Shown: piece after piece, positions 28,386 through 37,544 of the stretch
How positions within the stretch are numbered: the stretch's first letter is position 1
Layout of the letters: each line of letters begins with the position of its first letter
NCBI GenBank assembly: GCA_900541895.1
Contig: UWSI01000006.1
Location: 1-64,000 of the forward strand
DNA: 64,000 nt
Direction of reading: 5' to 3'
Source: an uncultured Actinomyces sp.
GTDB lineage: Bacteria; Actinomycetota; Actinomycetes; Actinomycetales; Actinomycetaceae
Position numbers and translations under genes: made by a program
Notes under the pieces: model-generated
What the model was told of the DNA's origin: nothing
What the model saw: the letters and a program-made list of their open reading frames with translations, nothing else
The model's database searches: none

Positions 28386-28423
28386 ACTATGAATTTTCCC
28401 GTGCAGGCTCAGCTTTTCTTCAC

Positions 28424-28430
28424 TACACTA
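28424..28430. promoter_or_regulatory. overlapping divergent -10 boxes between maf and the cyclase
   Basis: TACACT on the plus strand (28424-28429) and TAGTGT on the minus strand (28430-28425) overlap almost completely. Each fits TAnnnT and lies at a usable distance from the cyclase start and the maf start. If both are used, the two promoters cannot be occupied at once. Confidence 0.35.
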
Positions 28431-28462
28431 ATGTGTGTTAGGCCACATGCGTGGAGGAAGCT

Positions 28463-29485
28463 GTGAAGGAAGAAGCAGGATTGAGTCACGATTTTTCGAC
28501 TGCACACACCAATAGCTCTTCCCTCCTTGGCGGTCCGGCTACCCTTACTGTTGATGATCTTGCTCAGATGGCGCAGACCAGCAGCGAGGAAGTTCGCGAA
28601 TTCTGGGTCGCAATGGGTTTCCCGTCCCCGCGCGCCGAAGAAAAGGTCTTTACGGAAAACGACGCTCGGCTTTTCATTGAATGGTCGAAATTTATTGCTT
28701 CGGGGGCTATTGATCAGGCGACCGCGCGTTCGCTTCTCCGTGCGAATTCCCACTTAGCTGACCGTTTGGGCTTGTGGCAGGTTGAAGCGCTGGTTGAAGA
28801 CACGATGCGACGCTACGGATTAGATGACACCGCGGCACGAATGTATGTCCTTGACCATATTCGCGAGCGCGTTGACATGTTTGATGAACTGCTGCGGCAT
28901 TCGTGGCGGCGTCAATTGGACGCGCTGCTCAAGCGGATGGATCATGAGATCGCCACGCGTGGGCATGAGGGATTGCAGCCGCGATTCCCGCTGAATCGAT
29001 CCCTGGGCTTTGTTGACATGGTTTCCTACACCTCATCGTCGACGATTCTGGGTGGGCGTCTGGTTGACCTTATTGGTCGTTTTGAGCAGCTTTCGCGTGA
29101 CGCCGTGACGGATGCGGGGGGCCGCGTGGTCAAGATGATTGGCGATGCGGTCATGTATATTGCCGATGATCTCGAAACGGGCCTTCGAGTAGCGGTTTCA
29201 CTTATTGAGCAGCTCGGCGCTGATGATCAGATGCTTCCCGTTCGTGCTTCCTTCGTGCGCGGTGATGTCTTTTCTCGTTCAGGCGATGTGTTTGGTCCGA
29301 CGGTTAACTTGGCTTCGCGCCTGGTGGATATCGCTCCAGTGGGCAAAATCTTGATGGATCCCACCACGGCTGCCGCGATTGCTGCAGGTAAAGCGGGGAT
29401 GGAGTACGACGTAGAAGAGTTCCCAAGCGCAACTTTGCGCGGTTTTGGAACGATTTCGCCCTATCTTCTGACCTATCGTCGCTAA
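28463..29485 (+). CDS. class III adenylate cyclase with N-terminal regulatory domain
   Basis: Soluble nucleotide cyclase of 340 aa. The N-terminal ~190 residues match the autoinhibitory helical domain of pH-sensing Rv1264-type cyclases (TVDDLAQMAQTS, VFTENDARLFIEW, DHIRERVDMFDELL). The catalytic domain begins at GFVDMVSYTS. Metal-binding aspartates are in FVDMVS and IGDAVMYI, and FGPTVNLASRLVD carries the Asn/Arg transition-state region. GTG 28463 is favoured by GGAGG five bases upstream. The adjacent downstream response regulator may or may not be linked; cAMP targets are not visible here. Confidence 0.88.
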   Translation: MKEEAGLSHDFSTAHTNSSSLLGGPATLTVDDLAQMAQTSSEEVREFWVAMGFPSPRAEEKVFTENDARLFIEWSKFIASGAIDQATARSLLRANSHLADRLGLWQVEALVEDTMRRYGLDDTAARMYVLDHIRERVDMFDELLRHSWRRQLDALLKRMDHEIATRGHEGLQPRFPLNRSLGFVDMVSYTSSSTILGGRLVDLIGRFEQLSRDAVTDAGGRVVKMIGDAVMYIADDLETGLRVAVSLIEQLGADDQMLPVRASFVRGDVFSRSGDVFGPTVNLASRLVDIAPVGKILMDPTTAAAIAAGKAGMEYDVEEFPSATLRGFGTISPYLLTYRR

Positions 29486-29566
29486 AAGAGTGCCTGCTTT
29501 TTTACCTGATCTTGTGATTTCATCCCATTTAGGTCAAGAAATGTACAAGAGATCCCTGAAATCCGG

Positions 29567-29572
29567 TATGCT
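29567..29572 (+). promoter_or_regulatory. -10 box for leaderless response regulator transcript
   Basis: TATGCT ends six bases before the GTG at 29579; TGTACA about 19 bases upstream could be a poor -35. No ribosome site is seen, so the two-component operon probably starts as a leaderless message. Confidence 0.55.
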
Positions 29573-29578
29573 ATTTCC

Positions 29579-30259
29579 GTGACTACAGTGCTTCTCGTTG
29601 AAGATGATCCGGCTATCGCTGGCCCGCTTACTCGCGCCCTCGCACGTGAAACCTACGATGTGCGCGCGCATGACCACGGCCGGAGCGCACTCGAAGATCT
29701 TGATGGTGTTGACCTGGTTGTTCTTGACCTAGGTCTTCCCGATATGGACGGTCTGGATGTTGCAAGGGAAATTCGTTCCTCTGGGTCCTCCGTGCCGATT
29801 CTCATCCTTACTGCTCGCGCCGACGAAGTTGACATGGTTGTTGGCCTTGACGCTGGTGCAGATGATTACGTCACCAAGCCTTTCCGCTTGGCAGAGCTCC
29901 TTGCACGCGTTCGTGCACTGCTGCGACGCGGCGGCGGCGAGGTTGCAGACGGCGATCTTGTCGTTCAGGACGTCCGTATCGATGTGGCCGCACACCGTGC
30001 TTATGTTGCAGGCAAAGAGCTTTCTCTGACAGCAAAGGAGTTTGAACTCCTGCGCGTTCTGGTTCGTGAGGCTGGAAATGTCGTTCCGCGCGACACCCTG
30101 ATGCGTGAAGTATGGGGAAATGGCCTGAGCGGTTCGACAAAGACACTGGATATGCATGTGTCGTGGCTTCGTCGCAAGCTTGGTGATGACGCAGCATCTC
30201 CGCGCTATATCACCACTGTTCGCGGAATGGGTTTCCGCTTCGAAAAGCCCTCTGCCTAA
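29579..30259 (+). CDS. OmpR-family response regulator
   Basis: DNA-binding regulator of 226 aa. The receiver domain (1-118) has the acidic pair in LVEDDP, phosphoacceptor Asp50 in VVLDLGLPDMDG, Thr in LILTAR and Lys100 in YVTKPF. The C-terminal winged helix (about 125-225) ends in YITTVRGMGFRFE. It starts at GTG 29579 directly after a -10 box. The partner kinase gene follows after 17 bases. Sensed signal and target genes cannot be read from sequence. Confidence 0.95.
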   Translation: MTTVLLVEDDPAIAGPLTRALARETYDVRAHDHGRSALEDLDGVDLVVLDLGLPDMDGLDVAREIRSSGSSVPILILTARADEVDMVVGLDAGADDYVTKPFRLAELLARVRALLRRGGGEVADGDLVVQDVRIDVAAHRAYVAGKELSLTAKEFELLRVLVREAGNVVPRDTLMREVWGNGLSGSTKTLDMHVSWLRRKLGDDAASPRYITTVRGMGFRFEKPSA

Positions 30260-30276
30260 AGCTCTGAAGGTCTGTC

Positions 30277-31602
30277 ATGCGTAGACGTGCTGCGCGAATG
30301 ATTTTGACCGCGGTTGCGGTTGTTGCACTGATTTTCGGTATCCCCGCGGCTGTGGCGTCTTCTTTGATCGTCTGGAATTCGCAAACGACGTCGCTGGACG
30401 CCCGCGTGCAGACGGTTCAAACCAATCTTGATCGACGACTTCGCACCTCGACTCTGTCTGAAGGTTATGCGCGCATGTGGGCGCAAACCCTTGTGACCAA
30501 CGGGGAGCCGGCCTACGTCGAGATTATGATTCCCCAGAACCCGCAAGCCATTACTTTGGGGGAGAGGCTTCGCGGGATCACTATCACTCGAAGCGCTTCA
30601 TCACCGGATGGCGTCAAAGTGACGGTAATGATTTCAGCGCGTAACGCGATTCGAAGCATCGTTCGCGTTTCAGGGCTTTTCCTTTTAGGAATCCTTGTTT
30701 CTCTGGCTGTTGGTTGGGCCCTTGCGGCGCGTTTCTCGAGGCGACTATCGGCACCTTTGATCTATCTTTCGGCTCAAGCGGAACAAATTGGTTCCGGTCA
30801 GGTCCGAGCGCGTGTCAAGCCTTCAGGGATCGAGGAAATCGATCTTGTTCAAGAGGAACTTCAGCGTACGGGCGAGAAGATGGCACGCCGTTTGGCCGCT
30901 GAAAGGCAGCTGGCCGCCGATGCCTCGCATCAGCTTCGCACTCCTTTGACCGCGCTTTCCATGCGTCTGGAAGAAATTGAAATGATTTCGACCGAAGAAG
31001 AAGTGCAGGAAGAAGCGCGTTCATGCCTAGAACAGGTTGAACGGTTGACAACGGTAGTCACTGAACTGCTGGATACAAATAAACGACAGGCATCTGCAAC
31101 TGAAGCCATCGATGTTCTGGAAGTCTTTAACACCCAGCGTGAAGAATGGGAAGAAGCCTTCGAAAAAGCCGATCGCGTCTTACGCTTCACAGATGAGGCA
31201 GATATGCCGATTCTTGCGGATGAGGCGAAGATTGCACAGGTGCTTGCAACCTTGATCGAAAATTCCTTGCGCTATGGTGCTGGCACTACCTGGGTGCACG
31301 CGCGCAATAGCGCTAATAGTCGAGGCGTCATCATCGAGGTCTCCGATGAAGGTGAAGGCGTCGATGATGAATTGGCCCCCTATATCTTCGAAAATGGGGT
31401 GTCGGGTCACGGTTCAAGCGGAATTGGCCTGGCATTGGCGAAGGACCTCATTGAAACGATGGGTGGCCGCATCGAGCTTTCTCAGGCGGTTCCGCCAGTT
31501 TTCACTCTCTCTTTGGCGGCGATTCCCGCTAGCTATGACCCGGGGCGCGTGATGCCAGAGGGCGCGCTGGTCTCGATGGGGCGGCGCTCACGACGCTTTT
31601 AA
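30277..31602 (+). CDS. two-component sensor histidine kinase
   Basis: Membrane kinase of 441 aa. Two membrane segments (about 9-33 and 130-152) bracket a small extracellular domain of roughly 95 residues; a HAMP linker follows. The phosphorylated His is His218 in ASHQLRTPLTAL. The ATPase domain shows the N box ENSLRYGAG, G1 DEGEGVDDE and G2 HGSSGIGLALAK. ATG 30277 has GAAGG upstream. It pairs with the preceding regulator. Confidence 0.94.
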   Translation: MRRRAARMILTAVAVVALIFGIPAAVASSLIVWNSQTTSLDARVQTVQTNLDRRLRTSTLSEGYARMWAQTLVTNGEPAYVEIMIPQNPQAITLGERLRGITITRSASSPDGVKVTVMISARNAIRSIVRVSGLFLLGILVSLAVGWALAARFSRRLSAPLIYLSAQAEQIGSGQVRARVKPSGIEEIDLVQEELQRTGEKMARRLAAERQLAADASHQLRTPLTALSMRLEEIEMISTEEEVQEEARSCLEQVERLTTVVTELLDTNKRQASATEAIDVLEVFNTQREEWEEAFEKADRVLRFTDEADMPILADEAKIAQVLATLIENSLRYGAGTTWVHARNSANSRGVIIEVSDEGEGVDDELAPYIFENGVSGHGSSGIGLALAKDLIETMGGRIELSQAVPPVFTLSLAAIPASYDPGRVMPEGALVSMGRRSRRF

Positions 31603-31608
31603 TTGCCG

Positions 31609-31614
31609 TACACT
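31609..31614 (+). promoter_or_regulatory. -10 box for leaderless galE transcript
   Basis: TACACT ends seven bases before ATG 31622 and only seven bases after the kinase stop. It suggests galE has its own leaderless message, separate from the two-component operon. No good -35 is seen. Confidence 0.45.
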
Positions 31615-31621
31615 GAATTCC

Positions 31622-32617
31622 ATGAGCATTCTTGTTACTGGAGGCGCCGGCTACATCGGCGCACACGTTGTTCGTCTTCTGCTGGAACGTGGCGAAAAGG
31701 TTGTTGTTGTTGACAATCTGACCACCGGCGCAGCCAATCGAATTGGCGATGCGACACTTATTGAAGTGGATGTCGCACGCGATGAGGCTCTGCCCATCTT
31801 GACCCAGGCAATGATCGATGAAGACGTTACTGGCGTTATTCATTTTGCTGCTCAGAAGCAGGTCGGCGAATCTGTTGAACGTCCTGCTTGGTACTACCGC
31901 CAAAATATCGGTGGTCTGGCAAATGTTCTGCTGGCAATGGAGGAAGCCGGCGTAAAGAACATGATTTTCTCTTCCTCTGCTGCCGTTTATGGGATGCCTC
32001 CGGTCCCCGTGATCCCCGAGGATATTGAGAAGAAGCCCATCAATCCTTACGGCGAGACCAAGCTGATCGGCGAATGGATGATGGCCGATGCTGAACGTGC
32101 ATGGGGCCTCAACTGGATCGGACTGCGCTACTTCAACGTTGCCGGCGCTGGATGGAATGATCTCGCCGACCCCGCATGCCTCAACTTGGTTCCTATGGTC
32201 CTTGACCGTTTGGCTCGCGGTGAGCACCCGAAGATCTTCGGAACGGATTACCCGACCGATGATGGAACCTGCATCCGCGACTACATTCACGTCAAAGACC
32301 TGGCCGATGCTCACATCTTTGCTCTGGATGCCCTGACACGCGGCGTTCCTGCGCATCGTCAATTCAATGTGGGTACCGGTCTGGGTACTTCAGTGCGTGA
32401 GATCATCGATGGTCTTCGCGCGGTGTCCGGCTGGGATTTCCCTGTCGACGAACTTGACCGTCGCGCAGGTGACCCACCCATGCTCATTGGCGATCCGCAG
32501 TCGATTGCTGTGGATTTGGGCTGGAAGGCTAACTACGGCGTCACCGAGATTCTGCAGTCTGCATGGGATGCTTGGCAGTCTGGGCCTCGCGCAATTAAGG
32601 TCCCCTCTCAGTCCTGA
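31622..32617 (+). CDS. galE: UDP-glucose 4-epimerase
   Basis: Cytosolic NAD-dependent SDR enzyme, 331 aa, that interconverts UDP-glucose and UDP-galactose. The NAD motif is GGAGYIGAH; the catalytic Ser/Tyr/Lys are in FSSSAAVYG and NPYGETKL. GTDYPTDDGTCIRDYIHV is the GalE signature. UDP-galactose is the substrate for the UDP-galactopyranose mutase at 42890-44056, so it may feed the galactofuranose polymer as well as sugar catabolism. The next gene starts three bases after the stop. Confidence 0.95.
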   Translation: MSILVTGGAGYIGAHVVRLLLERGEKVVVVDNLTTGAANRIGDATLIEVDVARDEALPILTQAMIDEDVTGVIHFAAQKQVGESVERPAWYYRQNIGGLANVLLAMEEAGVKNMIFSSSAAVYGMPPVPVIPEDIEKKPINPYGETKLIGEWMMADAERAWGLNWIGLRYFNVAGAGWNDLADPACLNLVPMVLDRLARGEHPKIFGTDYPTDDGTCIRDYIHVKDLADAHIFALDALTRGVPAHRQFNVGTGLGTSVREIIDGLRAVSGWDFPVDELDRRAGDPPMLIGDPQSIAVDLGWKANYGVTEILQSAWDAWQSGPRAIKVPSQS

Positions 32618-32620
32618 TCT

Positions 32621-34291
32621 ATGACAGACGCTGAACCGAACGCCTTGCCTGCTCAACCGTGGAATTCGTCGACTGTATCCATCAGTGATTTAGATTCTCT
32701 TGAGCAGGCCATGGCGTGGCGTCGTCTTGGCCCGCAGGCAGCACTGCACAGTTTCGTCGTGATGCTGCGAATGGCCTTGCTGAGTGCGGATTATGTCTAT
32801 ATCGACCGCAATCAGCTTCTCGATGGGGTCTGTTTCCTCGCTCTTGGTCCCGATGGGCTTGCCGAGGCCTTGGGCTTGCCCTCGTACCACGACCTCCCTT
32901 TGCTTGTGGGCTGTCAGCCTCCCGAGGGTACTCCCGCCGGGTTTGCGCGCCCTGGGAGCCTCGAAGAACGTACCGAGTGGGCGGATCTTCAACGCCGTCA
33001 GGTTGAGCGCGAAGGCTTCGTTTCTGCTGCACGCGCTGTCTTTGAAAGTGAGATGCCTACAGTTCATTCGATGACTGAGGGACATGCCCGGCTTGCCCTG
33101 CTGCTCAAAGGACTGAACGAAACGGGAACCGACGAGGGGCAGTCATACCCAGCGTACTGCTGGGTACCGCGTTCTCGGCAAGATCCGGCACGGCTTATTG
33201 AAACGGGACGCGATCAATGGGTGCGCGCGATGGAAGACATGCGTGTTCACCTCGTGACGTGGCCGCGTACTCCGAGCGTTGAGGATGCTGATTTCTGGGA
33301 GAGCCATGGTCGCCTCGAAGATCTTGAGGATACTGAGGCAATCGCAATCGCTCGCACCCTGCGGGCCTGGCTGCCGAAGTGGATTGCCAATGACGGTGGG
33401 GAAGTGACTCGCCCAGCTCGTCGTGGTGATGTTGTCTCTCTTCTGTCCCACTGGATGCAAGAAGCGCCACCAGCGGATCTAGACGCCTCAGAGGGGGAAC
33501 TTTATCGTGATGTGCTCACAGCGCCTCAGGCGCGTTGTGCATTACGCTGGTTTTCACTTCTTTACGAGGATGCGGCTATGCACCAGCGTCTTGCGCTCCT
33601 CGATACGGCAACTTCGCGCATGAGTTTTACGATGATTGCTGACGATGATGGCACTGATGATGCGGAAGTCCGGGCACAGCGCCAGTGGGGGATGTGCGTC
33701 CCACCGCAGAGTAGAAAGCAATATTGGCGTGCCCGCCTGCAAGAAAACACTGGACTGATACTTGCCCGCATAGGGCTGCGAGTTGTGTCAAAAACTGGCT
33801 CTGGCCGTGAGGGAATTGGGGGAAGCACGCGCGGACTCAACGTCAACGGGGAAATTACCGAGGCCATGGGAACCCTTTCTCCCGAACAGTACCAGCGTGT
33901 GCTGACACACCCGATGACCGCCCGCGCTCGTGCTGCTCAGCTTGAACTCAGTGCCCTCACAGATGCACACCCGGCTGAGGAAATCAGAGTGAAACGAGCC
34001 TCGCGTAACGCGTGGCGCTCTCTTGCACTCTTCATTCGAGAGTTCGAAATCGATCCGGTGGAGTGGCGTAAACGTGTCTTCAGCGGAGTGCTTCGCTGCA
34101 TCGCCGTTACCATTTTGGCCTTCTTCCTGACCGCACATGATTCAGGATGGTTTGGTGAAGATACTCTTTGGATGAATGTCCTGTGGACGGCGATTGCGTT
34201 CCTTGCATCCTTCCCGTATTCGGATGTCCGGGAGCTCTTTAAGCTCCGTCCCTCAAGAATGATGTCTGAAATCCGATTGGCTCAGGCCTAA
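32621..34291 (+). CDS. hypothetical protein with C-terminal membrane hairpin
   Basis: I do not recognise this 556-aa protein. It is acidic and Trp/Arg-rich with no signal peptide. The long soluble part (1-475) has no motif I can name. Near the C-terminus come two hydrophobic segments (about 485-503 and 515-532: VLRCIAVTILAFFLT and TLWMNVLWTAIAFLASF) joined by a short loop, then a basic tail. The soluble part is probably cytoplasmic and tethered to the membrane. It starts three bases after galE with no ribosome site, so it is probably translated by coupling. Role unknown. Confidence 0.75.
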   Translation: MTDAEPNALPAQPWNSSTVSISDLDSLEQAMAWRRLGPQAALHSFVVMLRMALLSADYVYIDRNQLLDGVCFLALGPDGLAEALGLPSYHDLPLLVGCQPPEGTPAGFARPGSLEERTEWADLQRRQVEREGFVSAARAVFESEMPTVHSMTEGHARLALLLKGLNETGTDEGQSYPAYCWVPRSRQDPARLIETGRDQWVRAMEDMRVHLVTWPRTPSVEDADFWESHGRLEDLEDTEAIAIARTLRAWLPKWIANDGGEVTRPARRGDVVSLLSHWMQEAPPADLDASEGELYRDVLTAPQARCALRWFSLLYEDAAMHQRLALLDTATSRMSFTMIADDDGTDDAEVRAQRQWGMCVPPQSRKQYWRARLQENTGLILARIGLRVVSKTGSGREGIGGSTRGLNVNGEITEAMGTLSPEQYQRVLTHPMTARARAAQLELSALTDAHPAEEIRVKRASRNAWRSLALFIREFEIDPVEWRKRVFSGVLRCIAVTILAFFLTAHDSGWFGEDTLWMNVLWTAIAFLASFPYSDVRELFKLRPSRMMSEIRLAQA

Positions 34292-34346
34292 ATTCGACGA
34301 CTTGACAACCACTCAAAACTCACCCCATCAGGCACAAGGAGACGCC

Positions 34347-34859
34347 ATGAAATGGACCCAGGTTTGGCACGCGGAAAACTTCCCCCTGTGGGTCGAAGGT
34401 AACGATGCGATTCCGCGTATGCACCGCGTTTTTATTGGGGGAAATCGCGCCGGGGCGGTTGCGATTGCTCGAAACCAGAACGGTGATTTTGCCCTCGTTC
34501 GTCAACAACGTCTTGCCATTGAGCGTGAACTCTGGGAATTCCCACGAGGAATGAGCGAGGAAACAGATGCGGATGGGGTAGCGACCGGCTTGCGTGAACT
34601 CCTTGAAGAGACCGGATTTTATGGGGAAAACGGACACTCCTTGGGACAGATTTACCCTGATTCTGGCATCCTTGCCGGGCACGTCGAAGTTGTCTCCTGC
34701 ACGGTCCCACCTCAGGAACGTCAAGCTATTGACGGAGAAGTTGATGCGCTTCAGTGGGTCAGTCTTGATGCACTCAAAGAGATGATTGTGGGGGGCCAGC
34801 TTCAAGACGCTATTTCTCTTGCGGCTTTTTCTGTCTGGAGCCTTCGCAATAATTCCTGA
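34347..34859 (+). CDS. Nudix hydrolase (ADP-sugar pyrophosphatase-like)
   Basis: 170-aa cytosolic hydrolase of nucleoside diphosphates linked to another group. The Nudix box is RGMSEETDADGVATGLREL followed by LEETGF, with one residue more than the standard spacing between the first Gly and REL, but with the REx2EE metal ligands intact. ATG 34347 has AAGGAG five bases upstream; a TTG 15 codons earlier is less likely. The WEFPRG start of the box is typical of ADP-ribose pyrophosphatases. Substrate uncertain. Confidence 0.85.
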   Translation: MKWTQVWHAENFPLWVEGNDAIPRMHRVFIGGNRAGAVAIARNQNGDFALVRQQRLAIERELWEFPRGMSEETDADGVATGLRELLEETGFYGENGHSLGQIYPDSGILAGHVEVVSCTVPPQERQAIDGEVDALQWVSLDALKEMIVGGQLQDAISLAAFSVWSLRNNS

Positions 34860-34926
34860 CTGCTCTTTAACGCTGAGCGCGACTTTTGAGTGGAGGATCT
34901 GTGGGTCTGCCTCAGGGGCATCCCGA

Positions 34927-36243
34927 TTATGAGAACTGCGATGCTAGGTCGTCTTTTGTCAGCGTCCCAGCACGAAGCTTGGCGAAGAAATCCGGTGCGG
35001 TCGTATCTTCAAGCAACACCGCGCTTCCAGCCGATGTCGCATAGCCCAGCGATTCAATCGGGGGAACACCGGTCATTCCGGAGTTTTGCGCCTCACGGAA
35101 TGCCAGTACCAAGCGTGCAACGTCAATAACAGATGAGTCCTGATCGACCGTGAATGCGGAAGCGCCAGCTCGTTCAACGCGCAGGGCGCTCATCGGGTTG
35201 AGCAATGTTGCCGGCTTCATCGCCTTCGAAACGGTCTTCGACACAACCTGGCGCTGGCGTTCAGCACGTCCGATGTCACCCCGTGGATCCGAATAGCGCA
35301 TGCGCGCAAATGCTAGAGCAGTCTTACCGTCGGCGTCATGGCATCCGGCTTCCCAATTGAGCTCCGAGCGTTTATCCTCAACGCTGAGGTCGAAGCACAG
35401 ATTCACCCCATCGACCGCATCGACAATATTTGACACTCCGCCCATTCCGATCTCTGCGTAGTGATCTACGGTAAGTCCGGTGAGCTTTTCGACCGTCTTG
35501 ACCAAGAGCGCGGGGCCTCCATACGCATATGAGGCATTGAGCTTGTCCCAGCCATAGCCGGGGATCTCGACGTAGGTATCGCGGGGGAGGGAGATATTGC
35601 TGGTCTGTCCATTGGGGGCAACGTGAACAAGCATGATCGAGTCTGCGCGTTGCCCCTCGGTGTCGTCGGGTACCGAGCCGTCTGCGCGTGAATCTGAGCC
35701 TGCTAATAGATACGTAGTTCCAGAAGTGTTAGCACTTCCTGACAGCGCATCGATCTTCTTCAAATGAGAGTTGGCATCCATCATCAGGAAAACCGGCCAT
35801 GCCAACATCAGCAGAACGCACGCGACGACGACAAGAGGCCAGCGCCTCTTTTTCCTCTGACGAGGCTTCGCTGGGCTTACGCCCCCGGCTTGGCGTGCGC
35901 TGGGCTGGGCTTGAACAGGTTGGAAGTGCGGGCGTTGCGTTGATGCCCACGCAGGAGGTCTGGAAGTCGCACCTACAGATTCTCGTGCTGGAGCTGAGGG
36001 GGCGTAGGCCGGAGGCTGGGTTCGTCGTGCACGGGGCGCAAAGGAAGGAGGCATCGCCTCTTCTTGAACGCGGGAAGGCTCAGCCGGTGTGCTCTGCTGT
36101 GCAGGAGCGTACTGCGGGGAGTCAGTGGGGACCCTGCGGGGGTGATCAACCGCCTCTTCATTCTGGGCACCAGCGTTGGTGACCTCTGAAAGACGAGGCC
36201 GCCGACGTGAAGGATCAGGTTGGAATGAAGGCGGTTGAGTCAT
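34927..36243 (-). CDS. LytR-CpsA-Psr family glycan ligase (second of pair)
   Basis: Membrane enzyme of 438 aa that moves a lipid-linked glycan to peptidoglycan muramic acid. A Pro/Gln-rich cytoplasmic region of about 130 residues (RRPRLSEV ... PAKPRQRKKRR) precedes one helix (about 135-153). The LCP domain has LLAGSDSRADG, RADSIMLVHV and SLPRDTYVEIPG, including the Arg and Asp residues for pyrophosphate and Mg binding. GGAG lies five bases before ATG 36243, which overlaps the stop of the upstream LCP gene as TGATG. The pair suggests two acceptors or two glycans. Confidence 0.92.
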   Translation of the reverse strand: MTQPPSFQPDPSRRRPRLSEVTNAGAQNEEAVDHPRRVPTDSPQYAPAQQSTPAEPSRVQEEAMPPSFAPRARRTQPPAYAPSAPARESVGATSRPPAWASTQRPHFQPVQAQPSARQAGGVSPAKPRQRKKRRWPLVVVACVLLMLAWPVFLMMDANSHLKKIDALSGSANTSGTTYLLAGSDSRADGSVPDDTEGQRADSIMLVHVAPNGQTSNISLPRDTYVEIPGYGWDKLNASYAYGGPALLVKTVEKLTGLTVDHYAEIGMGGVSNIVDAVDGVNLCFDLSVEDKRSELNWEAGCHDADGKTALAFARMRYSDPRGDIGRAERQRQVVSKTVSKAMKPATLLNPMSALRVERAGASAFTVDQDSSVIDVARLVLAFREAQNSGMTGVPPIESLGYATSAGSAVLLEDTTAPDFFAKLRAGTLTKDDLASQFS

Positions 36244-37508
36244 CACTTCTCCGGGGGACAGGGCTTTTGAGTCGGCGTGGCGCTTGGAGACTGCGACGCG
36301 CTTGCACTGGATGTTGCGGAAGCAGATGCACTTTGTGATGAGGAAGGCGAGGCCGAAGGATCCTGAGCGGGAGCATTCGTCTGTCCGTCTTCACCGCTGC
36401 CATTCGTGAACTCAACTGTCGCGGGGAAGGGCTGGTCCTTGCGGATTGCTTCCCACACCTGACTGAACTGAGGTTCCAGGTTGATGACTCGGTTTGGATC
36501 AACCGGCGAATACTGGTTCGGTGAAGTGATGAACTGGATATTCGAACGTTTGACCGAAGTGAGTGAGAGCATCAGGCCCACGTCGGTGTTGATGTTTGAC
36601 AGGTTCTGCGAAGGCTGCAGAGCTGAAAGCCCCTGCTTCGTGAAGGAGAGAAGTGAGGGAAGATCGGAAACGAAGTTCTTCGCCATCAACTCGCGCATAA
36701 TTGCCGCGACAAGCTTCTGCTGGTTGGAGATACGGCTGAGGTCGGAGCCGTCGCCAATGGCGTAGCGTGTGCGCGCGTAGGCAAGTGCGGTCTTTCCATC
36801 AAGCTTCTGGCATCCTGCCTGCACGTGAAGGTCTGACTTGGAATCATCGATATCTTCGGGGATATCGAACCAGACCCCTCCAAGAGCATCAATCAAGCCG
36901 CGGAAACCGTGGAAGTCGACGACGACAAAGCCATCAACCTTCGTCCCGGTCAGTTGCTCAACTGTGGCCTCGGTACAGGCAATACCGCCCGCGATATCGG
37001 TGTTATTCGAGCCCGTTGAGAATGCGGAGTTAAACATTCCTGTGTAGGCGGAAGAAGTCGTGCCATCGGAGCGGCGACACGAGGGAATATCGGTAATGAG
37101 ATCTCGGGGGATAGAGACGACTTGGATTCGCGAACGGTCCGCAGAAATATGCATGAACATGGTCGTGTCGGAGTGAATTGACGACAGCTCATCAGGATCA
37201 CCATTGGCATCATCGCCCTGGTTCTGTCGTGAATCAATACCCGAAATCAAGATATTGACCGCGCGACCTTCAAAAGAGTCCGCGGGTGCTGCGGATTCGG
37301 TTGAGTTCGCATTTCCAAGACCATTTGTGTTGATGCTGTTTGCCGAAAGCTGGCTACCAAAGCTGTGATAGACAAAAAACACTGTCCACACCAGCAATAG
37401 AACACAGGTAAAAGCAACCAGTGAAACCACTCGTGCCGCACCGCTCTTGAAAGGGAGCGTCGCGGAGTGCAGGATCGGTCGCGCATCGCGCGGTTGTGGA
37501 GTACTCAT
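36243..37508 (-). CDS. LytR-CpsA-Psr family glycan ligase (first of pair)
   Basis: 421-aa single-pass membrane protein with a short cytoplasmic N-terminus, helix at about 30-52, then an external LCP domain: ILISGIDSRQNQG, IHSDTTMFMHIS and SIPRDLITDIPS. The C-terminal ~45 residues are a low-complexity Ser/Ala/Gln/Pro tail after the domain. ATG 37508 is favoured over the ATG four codons upstream because TATGAT ends seven bases before it, predicting a leaderless transcript. It transfers wall polymers, plausibly the galactan from the nearby plus-strand locus; that is inference from position. Confidence 0.92.
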   Translation of the reverse strand: MSTPQPRDARPILHSATLPFKSGAARVVSLVAFTCVLLLVWTVFFVYHSFGSQLSANSINTNGLGNANSTESAAPADSFEGRAVNILISGIDSRQNQGDDANGDPDELSSIHSDTTMFMHISADRSRIQVVSIPRDLITDIPSCRRSDGTTSSAYTGMFNSAFSTGSNNTDIAGGIACTEATVEQLTGTKVDGFVVVDFHGFRGLIDALGGVWFDIPEDIDDSKSDLHVQAGCQKLDGKTALAYARTRYAIGDGSDLSRISNQQKLVAAIMRELMAKNFVSDLPSLLSFTKQGLSALQPSQNLSNINTDVGLMLSLTSVKRSNIQFITSPNQYSPVDPNRVINLEPQFSQVWEAIRKDQPFPATVEFTNGSGEDGQTNAPAQDPSASPSSSQSASASATSSASASQSPSATPTQKPCPPEK

Positions 37509-37515
37509 CGCGTTT

Positions 37516-37521
37516 ATCATA
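37516..37521 (-). promoter_or_regulatory. -10 box for leaderless LCP operon
   Basis: TATGAT on the minus strand, a near-perfect -10, ends seven bases before ATG 37508. It overlaps the alternative upstream ATG at 37520, which would then not be transcribed. Confidence 0.55.
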
Positions 37522-37544
37522 TCGTTACTTGAGTTCTCCGCGTG

